Positions 1-9,100 of a stretch of 22,873 nt of DNA are shown one piece after another (within the stretch, counting starts at the first letter, position 1; every line of letters starts with the position of its first letter). The notes beneath the pieces were generated by a model. That model searched no databases, had not been told where the DNA came from, and saw nothing but the letters and a program-made list of their open reading frames with translations. Where the stretch lies: contig JAAAIG010000639.1 in the NCBI GenBank assembly GCA_015852425.1, positions 1 through 22,873 on the forward strand. The letters are read 5' to 3'. A program made the position numbers and the translations under genes. The stretch comes from Gryganskiella cystojenkinii. Lineage: Eukaryota; Mortierellomycota; Mortierellomycetes; Mortierellales; Mortierellaceae.

Positions 1-60
1 ATAATTTATATCGAACATTAGAGTTTGGCCAATGGTCATTCCAGGAATATAAGAAAAACC

Positions 61-90
61 TGCAGTGACTGAAATTTTTCAGTCACTGCA
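61..90. repeat. Perfect 30-base palindrome
   Basis: The 14 bases tgcagtgactgaaa are followed by two T and then their exact reverse complement. The stem would be 14 base pairs with a minimal loop. It lies just outside the left arm of the larger inverted repeat that starts near 106, so it may be an end structure of the same element or a cruciform-prone site. No coding or terminator role is evident. Confidence 0.85.
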
Positions 91-105
91 GACACGGACT
101 GTATG

Positions 106-489
106 TGTTTCCGCGCTTTGGATGATGAAAGTTGACTTTTAAAAGGCCGAAACTTTAAATCTGGGCCAAAAAAGAGTACATGTACGACGGGGTTGTTGTT
201 CACTTCCTTTCCACGAATTTCAGTGGCATGGAAAGTTGTTCAAGGAGTTCTTTGAGTGAATGTTTTACTAGAAACATCAAGGATTAATAACTCTTAGCCC
301 ATTTTGTTTCATTTCGAGGTTGACTGTCACTCAAAGAACTCCTTGAACAACTTTCCATGCCACTGAAATTCGTGGAAAGGAAGTGAACAACAACCCCGTC
401 GTACATGTACTCTTTTTCATTGACCATGGCCCAGATTTAAAGTTTCGGTCTTTTAAAAGTCAACTGTCATCATCCAAAGCGCAGAAACA
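106..489. repeat. Foldback inverted repeat, about 155-base arms, 67-base loop
   Basis: The left arm (106-259) and right arm (327-489) are reverse complements. From the loop outward the first 91 bases (327-417 against the left arm) match perfectly. Beyond that there is one short indel, where the right arm carries about nine extra bases around 416-426, and only about three substitutions. The loop is 260-326. Each arm contains the small palindrome gtacatgtac. The near identity suggests a recent origin, or correction of one arm by the other. It resembles a foldback or MITE-like non-autonomous transposon. No target-site duplication could be recognised. A transcript through it would form a long hairpin, a possible small-RNA source. 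Confidence 0.85.
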
Positions 490-1515
490 GATGAAATGCA
501 CAATAGCCCCTCTGCCAATCCAACACTCCTCCCTGTGCCAATTCTTTTATATACCTTACCAATATCTTTTTCTACCTCGCCAAAAAATTCAAAAATGTCA
601 ATCTCCTGGTGTCGACAGTGGTACTTGCCTATCCAGCGTTTCTCATAACGACTCTTGCAACAGCTTTGCCTGCTCACATCAAACAATATCGATCTAGGTT
701 GCACCAAGAAGATTCAAGAGAACTGAAGAGGAATTGGATGTGTCACAGTCCGTGTTCGCCCCGACGGAAATTTTTTCATGGGATTCCAACTTCTCTCCTT
801 TGTCCATCGCCCTTGCCCTCGCCCTGGCCCTGACCTTTATTTGTTGTAGAGAGAGCAACCTCGGAGTTTAAAGGTTACAACGCGACCTCGTCCACGATGT
901 ATTCTTCCTTATATATCTCTGCCTTTAGGATTGTGTGTAACCATTCATGTTCAAACTTCTAATCTCGATTCAAAATGGCTGCAAATATAAGGCAACTCGA
1001 CAGTCCTACCAGGACTCTACTGTACTCCTCCCCATCGTTCATTTTTGCTAGCACTCATGCCTTGTTTGGATTGAGAGAGAGAGAATGTTCACCGGGAATA
1101 ATGAAAGGTTCGCAGGGCTACAAGAGAACTGTCTCCGCTCCACGGGCTGTAGTTCGTTCGAAACGAAGTGCATGCGGATACTTCCACGGAGATCTGCTCA
1201 TTCACTGGTTTATTTGGTGGACTAATTTGAATATACCCGGTCTATCGGATCCCCCCCGCGCCCTCATTGTTTGTGGCATTGTTGGTGGAAAGAAAGCACA
1301 CAGAGTTTACAACTACCGTTCGGGCAACTCATCTCCCTTTGTTTCCTTTTTCCTTTCTTTCTTCTTTCCGCACATCCCTCCTTCCCTACTCTCACTCAAC
1401 TCTCAAAGTCATCGGCAAATCTGTCACCTGTTGTTAATATTCCCCATAGTCCACCATTCGACCTGCACTTCAGGCACCTACCCAACTCTCATACCCTTTT
1501 TTCTGTAAGGCAAAG
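490..1515. other. Intergenic region, promoter side of the membrane-protein gene
   Basis: No gene could be supported here. Short open frames at 383-697 and 975-1508 have no family features, and the first runs through the inverted repeat. At 745-755 an 11-base match (acagtccgtgt) is the reverse complement of 92-102 outside the left arm, possibly an eroded outer end of the foldback element. A strongly pyrimidine-rich tract at about 1337-1400 lies upstream of the start at 1516 and looks like a fungal core promoter or transcription start region. No clear TATA box was seen. Confidence 0.5.
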
Positions 1516-3318
1516 ATGCGATCGCCCCTGTCCGAGATTCCAGACTCGGTCCTCAGAACCCTCTGGCTACTGTGTACTCTAGCAGGTAAGACTGATGTCG
1601 AATAGGATATATCAGAATGCTCCACTCCCATCCTTGTTGTAGTGCACTAGATGTGCTTCTCCTCCTCTAACTTTCTCGACTGCTGAATCCTGAATCTCTT
1701 ACAGAGGATTACCCGCGGAGACGCTTTGGCGAGAATAAAGTGTTGTTTACACTTCGAATTGTGTTCGTCTTTACCGTTCGTAAGTGAATCTGTTGGTTCA
1801 GTTTTGATTTGTTTGTCGTATTGAATGTGGATTCCGGCATGTGGTGAGTTCGTCATCTGATGCCAAGTCCTGACTTTCACGCTCGTTAGGGGTTCTCTGC
1901 ACGATTGCTGTGGGATATTATCTCTATGTCTGGATCTACTATATCATCAACTTCATCGATAGACCGTACCGCACCTCTGAGACGGAGTCAAAAATGCTGC
2001 AAGGGACTAATTCACCACGTAAGGATACTTTTTGTTTTTTGAAGGAGGAACCGTTGCTTCCAAGAAGGACCAGAAGAGATGAGAGATTATTTTTTTTACT
2101 TACGGCAAACATTCGCCTTGTCACCTTTGCAAGTTATCTTCATTGACACAGTCACCCCAAACCAATTCACGGTTACATCTATGAATCTGACATCTCTCGG
2201 AGCTACAGCGAACCTTGACAATGACACGTGTTCATCTACTGAGCCGATAATGTCGCAGGCGAATCTGAATACAATGGTACTGTATAATACCAATGGAACA
2301 AGTAGAACCATTATCCAGCCCTGCCGACGATTCCTTAACTATGACAATGGTGAAACACTCCGGTTGGCGATAAAGAGTTCCAGTCTCGCAGAAACTACGA
2401 ATTTGGCGCAGATCCAGGTTGAAAATAGAGGTAAGTAGAGTCTGGTTTGATTTGATAACTGTATTCGGCTGGTTGTCGAAGGAAAAAAAAATATCGATCC
2501 ACCAATATCCTCTTAATATAAATTCTCTCGGTGACCGCGTGAAATGAATTGTAGATTCATGGTCCACTCCGGTTTCAGAGTCGTCCAAAGATGTTCGCAC
2601 TCGGTATAGGGAGTTATATGAGGAGTTCACCCTTCTACCAGGACACATCATGGAGATCAAGTACTCGCCAGTGGAGTATTATATTGGCTACAATCCTTAC
2701 AAGAACTCTACGGTGTGGCAGAATGGGACGTCACGGCTCGGTTTAGTAGGCCCATCATTGGTATTTACGCACATGAGCACTGTCTCCTACATCCCCTTCC
2801 CTGCCGGCTGGTATGACAACATGACAACAATCGTCATTCTTCGTCCGCAATCCAGAAACTACGTGAGAGTCACCATGGACGATAAGGTCAATATACAGGA
2901 TACTTTGTCGCAGATCGGTGGTATCATGGGCATTGTTGGATCGGTCCTGGCGTTTCTCTTTGGTGCGTCGCTCTTGTCTCCTTGGGGTGCACTATCTAGC
3001 CTGCCTTTCATGAGGGGCCGAGTCTCGCGTTCGCTCTCAAAAGCCTATGCCTCTAGAGATGGTCTATCGAACGGGCCATTTACGACCCGGCAGGATGAGA
3101 TTGGAAAGTTTGATGCACAAGTGTCGACTGTGGATAGCAAGGTGACGCTGCTTAAAGAGCGAATCGACGAGCTGGAGATGGTCCTCAGAGAGTATTATCT
3201 TGATAGCGAAGTCTTTATTGAGTATGCGGAGGAGCAGCGAAGGAAAAGGGAGCGAGAATGTGACTCTATGCTGAAACAGCCGGAGAAAGGCTCTGCAATA
3301 GAGTTACTAGATATATAA
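1516..3318 (+). CDS. Two-pass membrane protein with coiled-coil tail, 5 exons, unknown function
   Basis: Exons are 1516-1585, 1705-1779, 1890-2018, 2134-2430 and 2555-3318. Introns are 110-124 bases with GT-AG ends (gtaaga, gtaagt, gtaagg and gtaagt donors), and phase 1 is kept at every junction, giving 444 residues. The start was chosen because the short first exon splices in phase and adds a hydrophobic segment. A membrane segment lies at about residues 42-71. The central domain, about 80-305, carries several N-x-S/T sites (NLT, NDT, NGT, NST, NMT) and is probably luminal or extracellular. A second membrane segment at about 311-331 (core GIVGSVLAFLFGASLL) is followed by a basic stretch and a heptad-rich coiled coil at about 374-430, probably cytoplasmic. 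I recognise no named family. A sensor or adhesion role is possible but only inferred from topology. Exons 4 and 5 are the firmest; the first two are short. Confidence 0.75.
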
Positions 3319-3979
3319 TTGAGACCAAGAAGAACTCCGCCCTCTGGCACGGAATGAGCTTATTTTGCCACCAGCCGACTATAACCATTGCTCACATCTC
3401 AACTCCGTTGACCGTTATCTTCCACGTGGGCCCACCTTTCCGAATTGAGATTTCGAGCAAGGCTCGCCACTCGCGATCTACCCCACTATCCCGCCATACC
3501 GCTATTCCGCACTCCTACTGTCTTGTTACTCCGCTTTCCACTATCTTACCATTCCGCTCCTGGTTCCAGGGTTCAATCCGTTCAACATTTATATCGACAA
3601 CAAGTCTTCACCTTTATCAAGGATTGTCGTTAACTTCTTACTTTCAACATCCTATCTAATATTTTCTTATAAGCAGTATCTTGTTTCCTATTTCTCTTTT
3701 TCTTCAGTCTACAAATAAAAACATATCCTTAGTCCCAACTCCTGTTCACACCTGCTCCTCCATATTCGTCCCGCACACTCCCAGACCTTCAGTCCTTTAA
3801 TATATCGGAGTGAAGGCGAGCGTGACTTGGTACCTCTTTCATATTTATTAAGAGCACCGTCTTTAGTAAGACTTATACGTATTGGCATAATACATTAGTC
3901 CATCATAAATAGCACCACCTCAGAAAAAAAGATATTCGTCCATCTATCCATCCACTCCACCCCATACCCCAACCTGAGC
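3319..3979. other. Intergenic region downstream of the membrane-protein gene
   Basis: Open frames at 3354-3659 are compositionally odd and have no family features. Between about 3480 and 3560 the + strand is a degenerate pyrimidine-rich run with repeated variants of attccgc. An AATAAA at 3714-3719 could be the polyadenylation signal of the upstream gene, though it lies nearly 400 bases after the stop. The rest is AT-rich, with nothing else recognised. Confidence 0.45.
3714..3719 (+). terminator. Possible polyadenylation signal AATAAA
   Basis: An exact AATAAA hexamer sits downstream of the membrane-protein stop codon at 3318, in AT-rich sequence after a T/C-rich run. The distance is long for a fungal 3' UTR, so the assignment is weak. 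Confidence 0.3.
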
Positions 3980-4258
3980 ATGCCGCTGTGGAAGCGATCA
4001 AGAGCCAGGATGGCTGAACATTCATCACCGGAACATGGGCAGGAGAGCTTGGAAATGTCTATGGCGATAGTCGCAAGTCAGATAAAATATTTCTTGGAAA
4101 GGGTCTCGGAGATTAGTGAGAATGAGCATGAAAGGCCACTTGCAGGGAAGGACCCGCATGCGGAGACAAGACACCACCCACAAACTCGCAGGCTAGTGAA
4201 TCAAGGGTGCATGGGCCGCCAGAGGGGTTGTGACGTGCAAAAAGTATTTTCGTTATGA
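3980..4258 (+). other. Short open frame of doubtful status (92 codons)
   Basis: The frame starts with a basic stretch and contains a helix-like segment (IVASQIKYFLERVSEI) and then a His/Arg-rich tail. It lies at the edge of the retroelement relics and could be the decayed N-terminus of a retroelement ORF or Gag. No zinc knuckle or other signature is present. It is probably not a functional gene; it is listed because the helix-rich beginning looks less random than the nearby frames. Confidence 0.2.
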
Positions 4259-4589
4259 AGGTCGCGATTGTTGAACTCTTAAAAAGGACCCTCAGATGCT
4301 GGCTCGGGCGCTGCAAGGACGTCTGACCTTTGCCGACAACGGTGCATACCAATCTCTCGGCAGAATCAACTAGCGCACTTGGATAGCGACACAACAGCAT
4401 CGCCAGTACACGGAAACCAAACATCAGAAACATCAAGAAGCCGCTCGAGAACGCCTTTAGCCCACCTCATACACCAGACGGACGTAAACAGCAAATCTGC
4501 TTAGAAGAAACGAAGCCCGCCGGAAACACCACGTTACCACCTCTCGTCGAATCTTTCAGCCCACGCCAACATCACGCCGTCATGGTGCA

Positions 4590-4768
4590 GTTGCCAGTGC
4601 CACCGCAGAGCTTGTTGTGTTGGCTCGGTATGGATACCACCGGTGAAGGAGACAATCGTGCATAAACAGCAGTGACCATTGATCATTGATACACCTCGGA
4701 TTCTTTACACGGACGGCTCTCTTATCAATCCTGGCTTTCCAAACTGTGCGACGGCGTTTGCAGTCATA
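4590..4768 (+). pseudogene. Relic of a LINE-type reverse-transcriptase ORF: RNase H start
   Basis: One + strand frame reads WIPPVKETIVHK and then, after a TGA stop, IDTPRILYTDGSLINPGF followed by ATAFAVI. The YTDGS core at 4706-4720 is the first catalytic-aspartate motif of RNase H domains at the C-terminal end of many fungal non-LTR elements. The motif is intact, but the frame has at least two in-frame stops upstream (TAA, TGA) and nothing family-like after about 4768, where the - strand Gag relic begins. It is a truncated, dead fragment. The 5' limit is uncertain. Confidence 0.6.
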
Positions 4769-5560
4769 AATCTTTTGTCTTCTCTGGTCCTTTGGGCTCT
4801 TTTTGGGGCTCTTGTGAATCTGGTGACCGGGTTGTCGACAGTAGAACCAAGCTCGGTTCTTGAGATGGGCAGCCTTTTTCTCGGCGGCGGTACAGTTGTG
4901 GTTCTGACCTTCTGCCGAGCTCAGGTCCATTGGCCACAGGTCGTTATCTCCCTTGGGTTGGTACGACTTCAGGGTTTATATCACGATATTGTTATGGTGA
5001 AGAACATTGTCAGGACTCTCAGCAATCTAATTGACCTCGGGCAAATCGTCACGGAAGGAAGTGTTGCGTGCACAATGTTCTTGGATCTGTGGCTTGAAAG
5101 TTGAGACTTCGGATGAAAACCGGGATGGCCACTGCTTCTCCGAAATCCTCGATCTTGGCTTCTAGATTCTTAAAGTAAATGGTGACCTATCCTTTTTGTC
5201 CCAACTTATAGATATTCTGACGTAAAAAGATCTTGGAGTCGGGACTCCCAAACCGAGCCTGGATCTGTTCCTGAAATTGGCTCCATTGAAATTAGGATCG
5301 ATCGCTGGTTTTAGGCGGTGACACTATTTGTGGACTTTGCCTCGGAGCATCGGCTTAAAAGCCGAATATCGTTCTCTATCTGGGATCTCGTACGCCGTAC
5401 GCCTCGTAATGTTCATTTGTCAGGTCAAGCCAATCTTCAATGTCCTCAGTGAGGATTCTAGAGAAATTGGATGGCTTGACGTTCTTAAGGAAGACGATAG
5501 AGAGGGACGGTCCTGCTCGGGTCTGGACTTGAAAATTGAAATGTGTTTTCGTTTTGGAAT
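4769..5560 (-). pseudogene. Degenerate Ty3/gypsy-type Gag relic
   Basis: Read on the - strand from about 5560 down, pieces of a retrotransposon Gag appear in order and are broken by stops and frame changes. They are VKPSNFSRILTEDIEDWLDL (near 5480-5420), WSQFQEQIQARFGSPDSKIF (near 5285-5225), VTIYFKNLEAKIEDFGEAVA (near 5190-5130) and finally a zinc-knuckle-like FYCRQPGHQIHKSPKK (near 4846-4800). The knuckle keeps Cys-x2 spacing only in degraded form, with a Ser where the last Cys should be. No protease, reverse transcriptase or integrase follows, because the LINE fragment replaces it at about 4768. The element is inactive. Confidence 0.7.
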
Positions 5561-6183
5561 TGGTTCTTAAATACTGTAGGCTGGACTATGACCGCCTTGG
5601 CTCTGGCTTCTTTGCTGATTTTGATCGCTCAGGGCGGTCGGGTCAAGGGCAAGTTTTTATTTTGTGGTAAGAAGAAAAGAAGTGAAAACTTGAGTGGTAC
5701 TGGGACGAGGGGACTAGTGAAAAGGAACCTGCTAGGCTATCAAGTAACACACGACAGACGTTATTATGCAAAGTCGATCAGAGGAGACTGAGATAAAGAT
5801 GAAGTGCGAGAGCAAGAGACACGATCAGGACAAGGAACAAAGACAGGAGCTGGGTTTTGTATTCGTTGTATTTTAAAAGTGCGGTGAGGAGACTATGGGA
5901 CCGAAGGTGAGCAAGAAACCAGAGGTGAGGTGTTAAACTAAAGAGCTATCTTGGGGTGTAGCCCCGCTTATTGAAAGAGATAAAAGAGAAGGAAGCTACT
6001 CGTAGGATTTGGTCATGATCATAGTGTTGTGACCGACGGCGAAAGATTGGCAGGAGCAACGAAAAGGCATAGACGAAAAGGTAATTTGGCAGAAGAAAGG
6101 GAGGGGAGAGCCACGTCAACTACCCAGAGATCGAGTAGGATATCTGGCGTAAAGAATAAGGAAAGTAGTTAAAGGAAGAGCTA
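5561..6183. other. Region between Gag relic and kinase gene, possible eroded LTR or leader
   Basis: No gene is supported. The open frame at 5543-5791 (+) has a hydrophobic run but lies antisense to the likely upstream part of the Gag relic. On the - strand this is where the 5' LTR and leader of that element would sit. A small inverted repeat, ggggtgtagcccc, lies at about 5954-5966. No paired LTR exists in the window, so the LTR idea cannot be tested here. The region also contains the 3' flank of the kinase gene ending at 6184. Confidence 0.3.
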
Positions 6184-9100
6184 TTATACTTCTGTGTGTG
6201 TGACTGTTATACTTTGGCGTCTGTGACATAGTCCCACTCTGATCTGAGCTTCAGCGTCACCCTGAATGGCAGCCTTCAGGAACCACTCCATGGATTTGGA
6301 ATGGTCTTCAGGAACCCCTTTGCCATTTTCGTACAGAAGCCCTAGGTTGTACTGCGCCTTAGCTTGGCCTTGGTTGGCTGCATTCAGATACCACTCTATA
6401 GCCTTGAAATTGTCTTCCGGGACACCTCTGGCGTAATCGTACATCACCCCTAGGTTGTATTGAGCACTGGCATGTCCTTGGTTGGCTGCCTTCAGGTACC
6501 ACTCTCCAGCTTTGGAATAATCTTCCGGAACACCTTGGCCATTTTCATACAGAAGTCCTAGGTTGTATTGACAATCAGCATGTCCTTGGTTGGCAGCCTT
6601 CAGATACCACTCTCTAGCCTTGGAGTGGTCTGTCATAACACCCTTGCCATACATCAATCCTAACTTGAACTGGGCGTTAGAGTATCCTTGATTGGCAGAC
6701 TTTAGGAACCACACCATGGCTTCAGATTGGTCTTCTGGAACACCTTTGCCAATTTCATATATAAGTCCCAGGTAGTACTGAGCCTTGGCGTGTCCTTGGT
6801 TGGCTGCCTTCAAATACCACTCTCTAGCCTGGGAATGGTCTAATGGAACATCTTTGCCTGTATCATACATCATTCCTAGGTTGTATTGAGCACTGACATG
6901 TCCTTGGTTGGCTGCCTTCAGATACCACTCTCTAGCTTTAGAATTTTCCAGAACATCCCTGCTGTACAGCACTCCAAGGTTGTACTGAGCACTGACATGT
7001 CCTTGGTTGGCTGCCTTCAGATACCACTCTCTAGCTTTGGCATGGTCTTCCAGAACACCCATACCATTTTTATATATAACCCCCAAGTTGTTCTGAGCCT
7101 CAGCGTGCCCGTGGTTGGCTGCCTTCAGGTACCACTCCATGGATTTGGAGTGATCTTTCGGAACGCCGTGGCCATTTCCATACATAACTCCTAGGTTGTG
7201 CTGAGCATCAGCGTGTCCTTGGTTGGCTGCCTTCAGATACCACTCTCTTGCCTTGTAGTGGTCTGTCAAGACACCCTCGCCATACATTATTCCTAGGTTG
7301 TTCTGTGCAATGGCATGTCCTTGGTTGGCTGCCTTCAGGAACCACTCCTTGGATTTGGACTGATCTTTTGGAACGCCATGGCCACTTTTGTAGATCCTTC
7401 CTAGACTGCACTGAGCACCAGCGTGTCCTTGGTTGGCTGCCTTCAAATACCACTCTCTAGCCTTGGAGTAGTCCTCTTGAACGCCCTCGCCGTTCTCATA
7501 CATAACTCCTAGGTTGTACTGGGCAATGGTATGTCCTTGGTTTGCTGCTTTCAAGTACCACTCTTTGGCCTTGGAGTGGTCTGTCAAAATACCCTCATAA
7601 TACATCGTTCCTAGGTTGAACTGAGCAATAGCGTGTCCCTGATTCGCAGCTTTCAAGAGCCACTCCATGGATATGGAATGGTCTTCTGGAACACCTTTGC
7701 CATGTTTATACATAACTCCTAGGTTGTTTTGAGCCTCAGCGTGTCCTTGACATGCTGCCTTAAGATACCACTTTCCAGCTTTGAGATGGTCTTCTGGAAA
7801 ACCTTTGCCATCTCCATACATAGCACCTAGGTTGTGCTGAGCCTCGGCGTGTCCTTGATCGGCCGCCATCCGATACCACTCAACAGCTTTGGGATAGTCT
7901 TTCAAAACACCTTTGCCACTTTCATATATAACCCCTAGGTTGTACTGAGCAATAGCGTGTCCTTGATTGGCCGCCTTCAAAAACCACTCTCTAGCCTTGG
8001 AGTGGTCTTCTGGAACATCCTCTTCCTGAAAACCGTCGCAATACATCAATCCTAGATCGAACTGGGCGTGAGGGCATCCCTGATAGGCAGCCTTCAGGAG
8101 TCTCTCTATAGATTCAGAATGTTCCTCTGGAGCACTTTCGCCATTTTCAAGCATTAGTCGTAGTTTGTACTGAGCAATGGCATGACCTTGGTTGGCTGCC
8201 TTCAGGAACCACTCCATGGATTCGGAATGACCTTTTGGAAGACCATAGTTGTTGCCATGCATAACACCTAGGTTGTGCTGAGCATCGGCATTTCCTTGGT
8301 TAGCTGCCTTCAGGAACCACTCCATGGCTTTGGAATGATCTTTTGGAACGCCATGGCCACTTTTATACATCACTCCTAGGTTGCACTGAGCACCAGCGTG
8401 TCCTAGGTTGGCTGCCTTCAGATACCACTCTTCAGCCTTGCAGTGGTCTTCTGGAACGCCCTCGCCGTCTTCAGACATAACTCCTAGATTGTACTGAGCA
8501 TCAGCGTCTCCCTGAATGGCAGCCTTCAAGAACCACTCGATGGATTTGGAATGATCTTTTGGAACACCGTCGCCATTTCTATACATCACTCCTAGGTTGT
8601 ACTGGGCACCATTGTGTCCTTGGTCGGCTGCCTTCAGATACCACTCTCCAGCCTTGGAGTGGTCTTCTGGGACGCCTTTGCCACTATAGCACATAAGTCC
8701 TAGATTGTACTGAGCAACAGCGTGTCCCTGATTGGCAGCTTTCAGATACCACTCTATGGCCTTGGAATAGACTTTTGGGACACCGTCGCCATTTTCGAAC
8801 ATACCACCCACGTTGAATTGGGCGTCCTTATGACCTTCATCTGCTGCTTTCAGATACCACTCCATAGCCTTGGCACAGTCTTGGGGAGCGCCCTTGCCCT
8901 TATCGAACATGTGACCCAGGTTAGCGTAAGCGTCAACGTCGCCCTGAACAGCAGCGTTTTTGAACAGTTCAATGGCCTTGCCATTGTCTTGAGGAACGTC
9001 ACAGTGGCCATTGAGGTATAATAGCCCAAGAGCATTCTGAGAAGGCGGGAATTCTTCTTTGGCAGCCTCTTGAAGCCAATGGAGGGCTCTAGGGCGGTCA

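Noticed and set aside
383..697. Open frame of 104 codons across the right arm of the inverted repeat
   Set aside because: Half of it is the foldback arm and the rest has no protein-like features.
975..1508. Open frame of 177 codons upstream of the membrane-protein gene
   Set aside because: It ends in the pyrimidine-rich promoter tract (a Phe/Ser/Leu run), shows no domain, and the composition fits a 5' region.
3549..3580. ggttcaatcc near 3570 resembles a tRNA B-box
   Set aside because: No A-box or cloverleaf pairing upstream at the right distance.
6886..7460. Open frames on both strands inside the Sel1 array
   Set aside because: They repeat with the 108-base unit and are shadows of the kinase gene.
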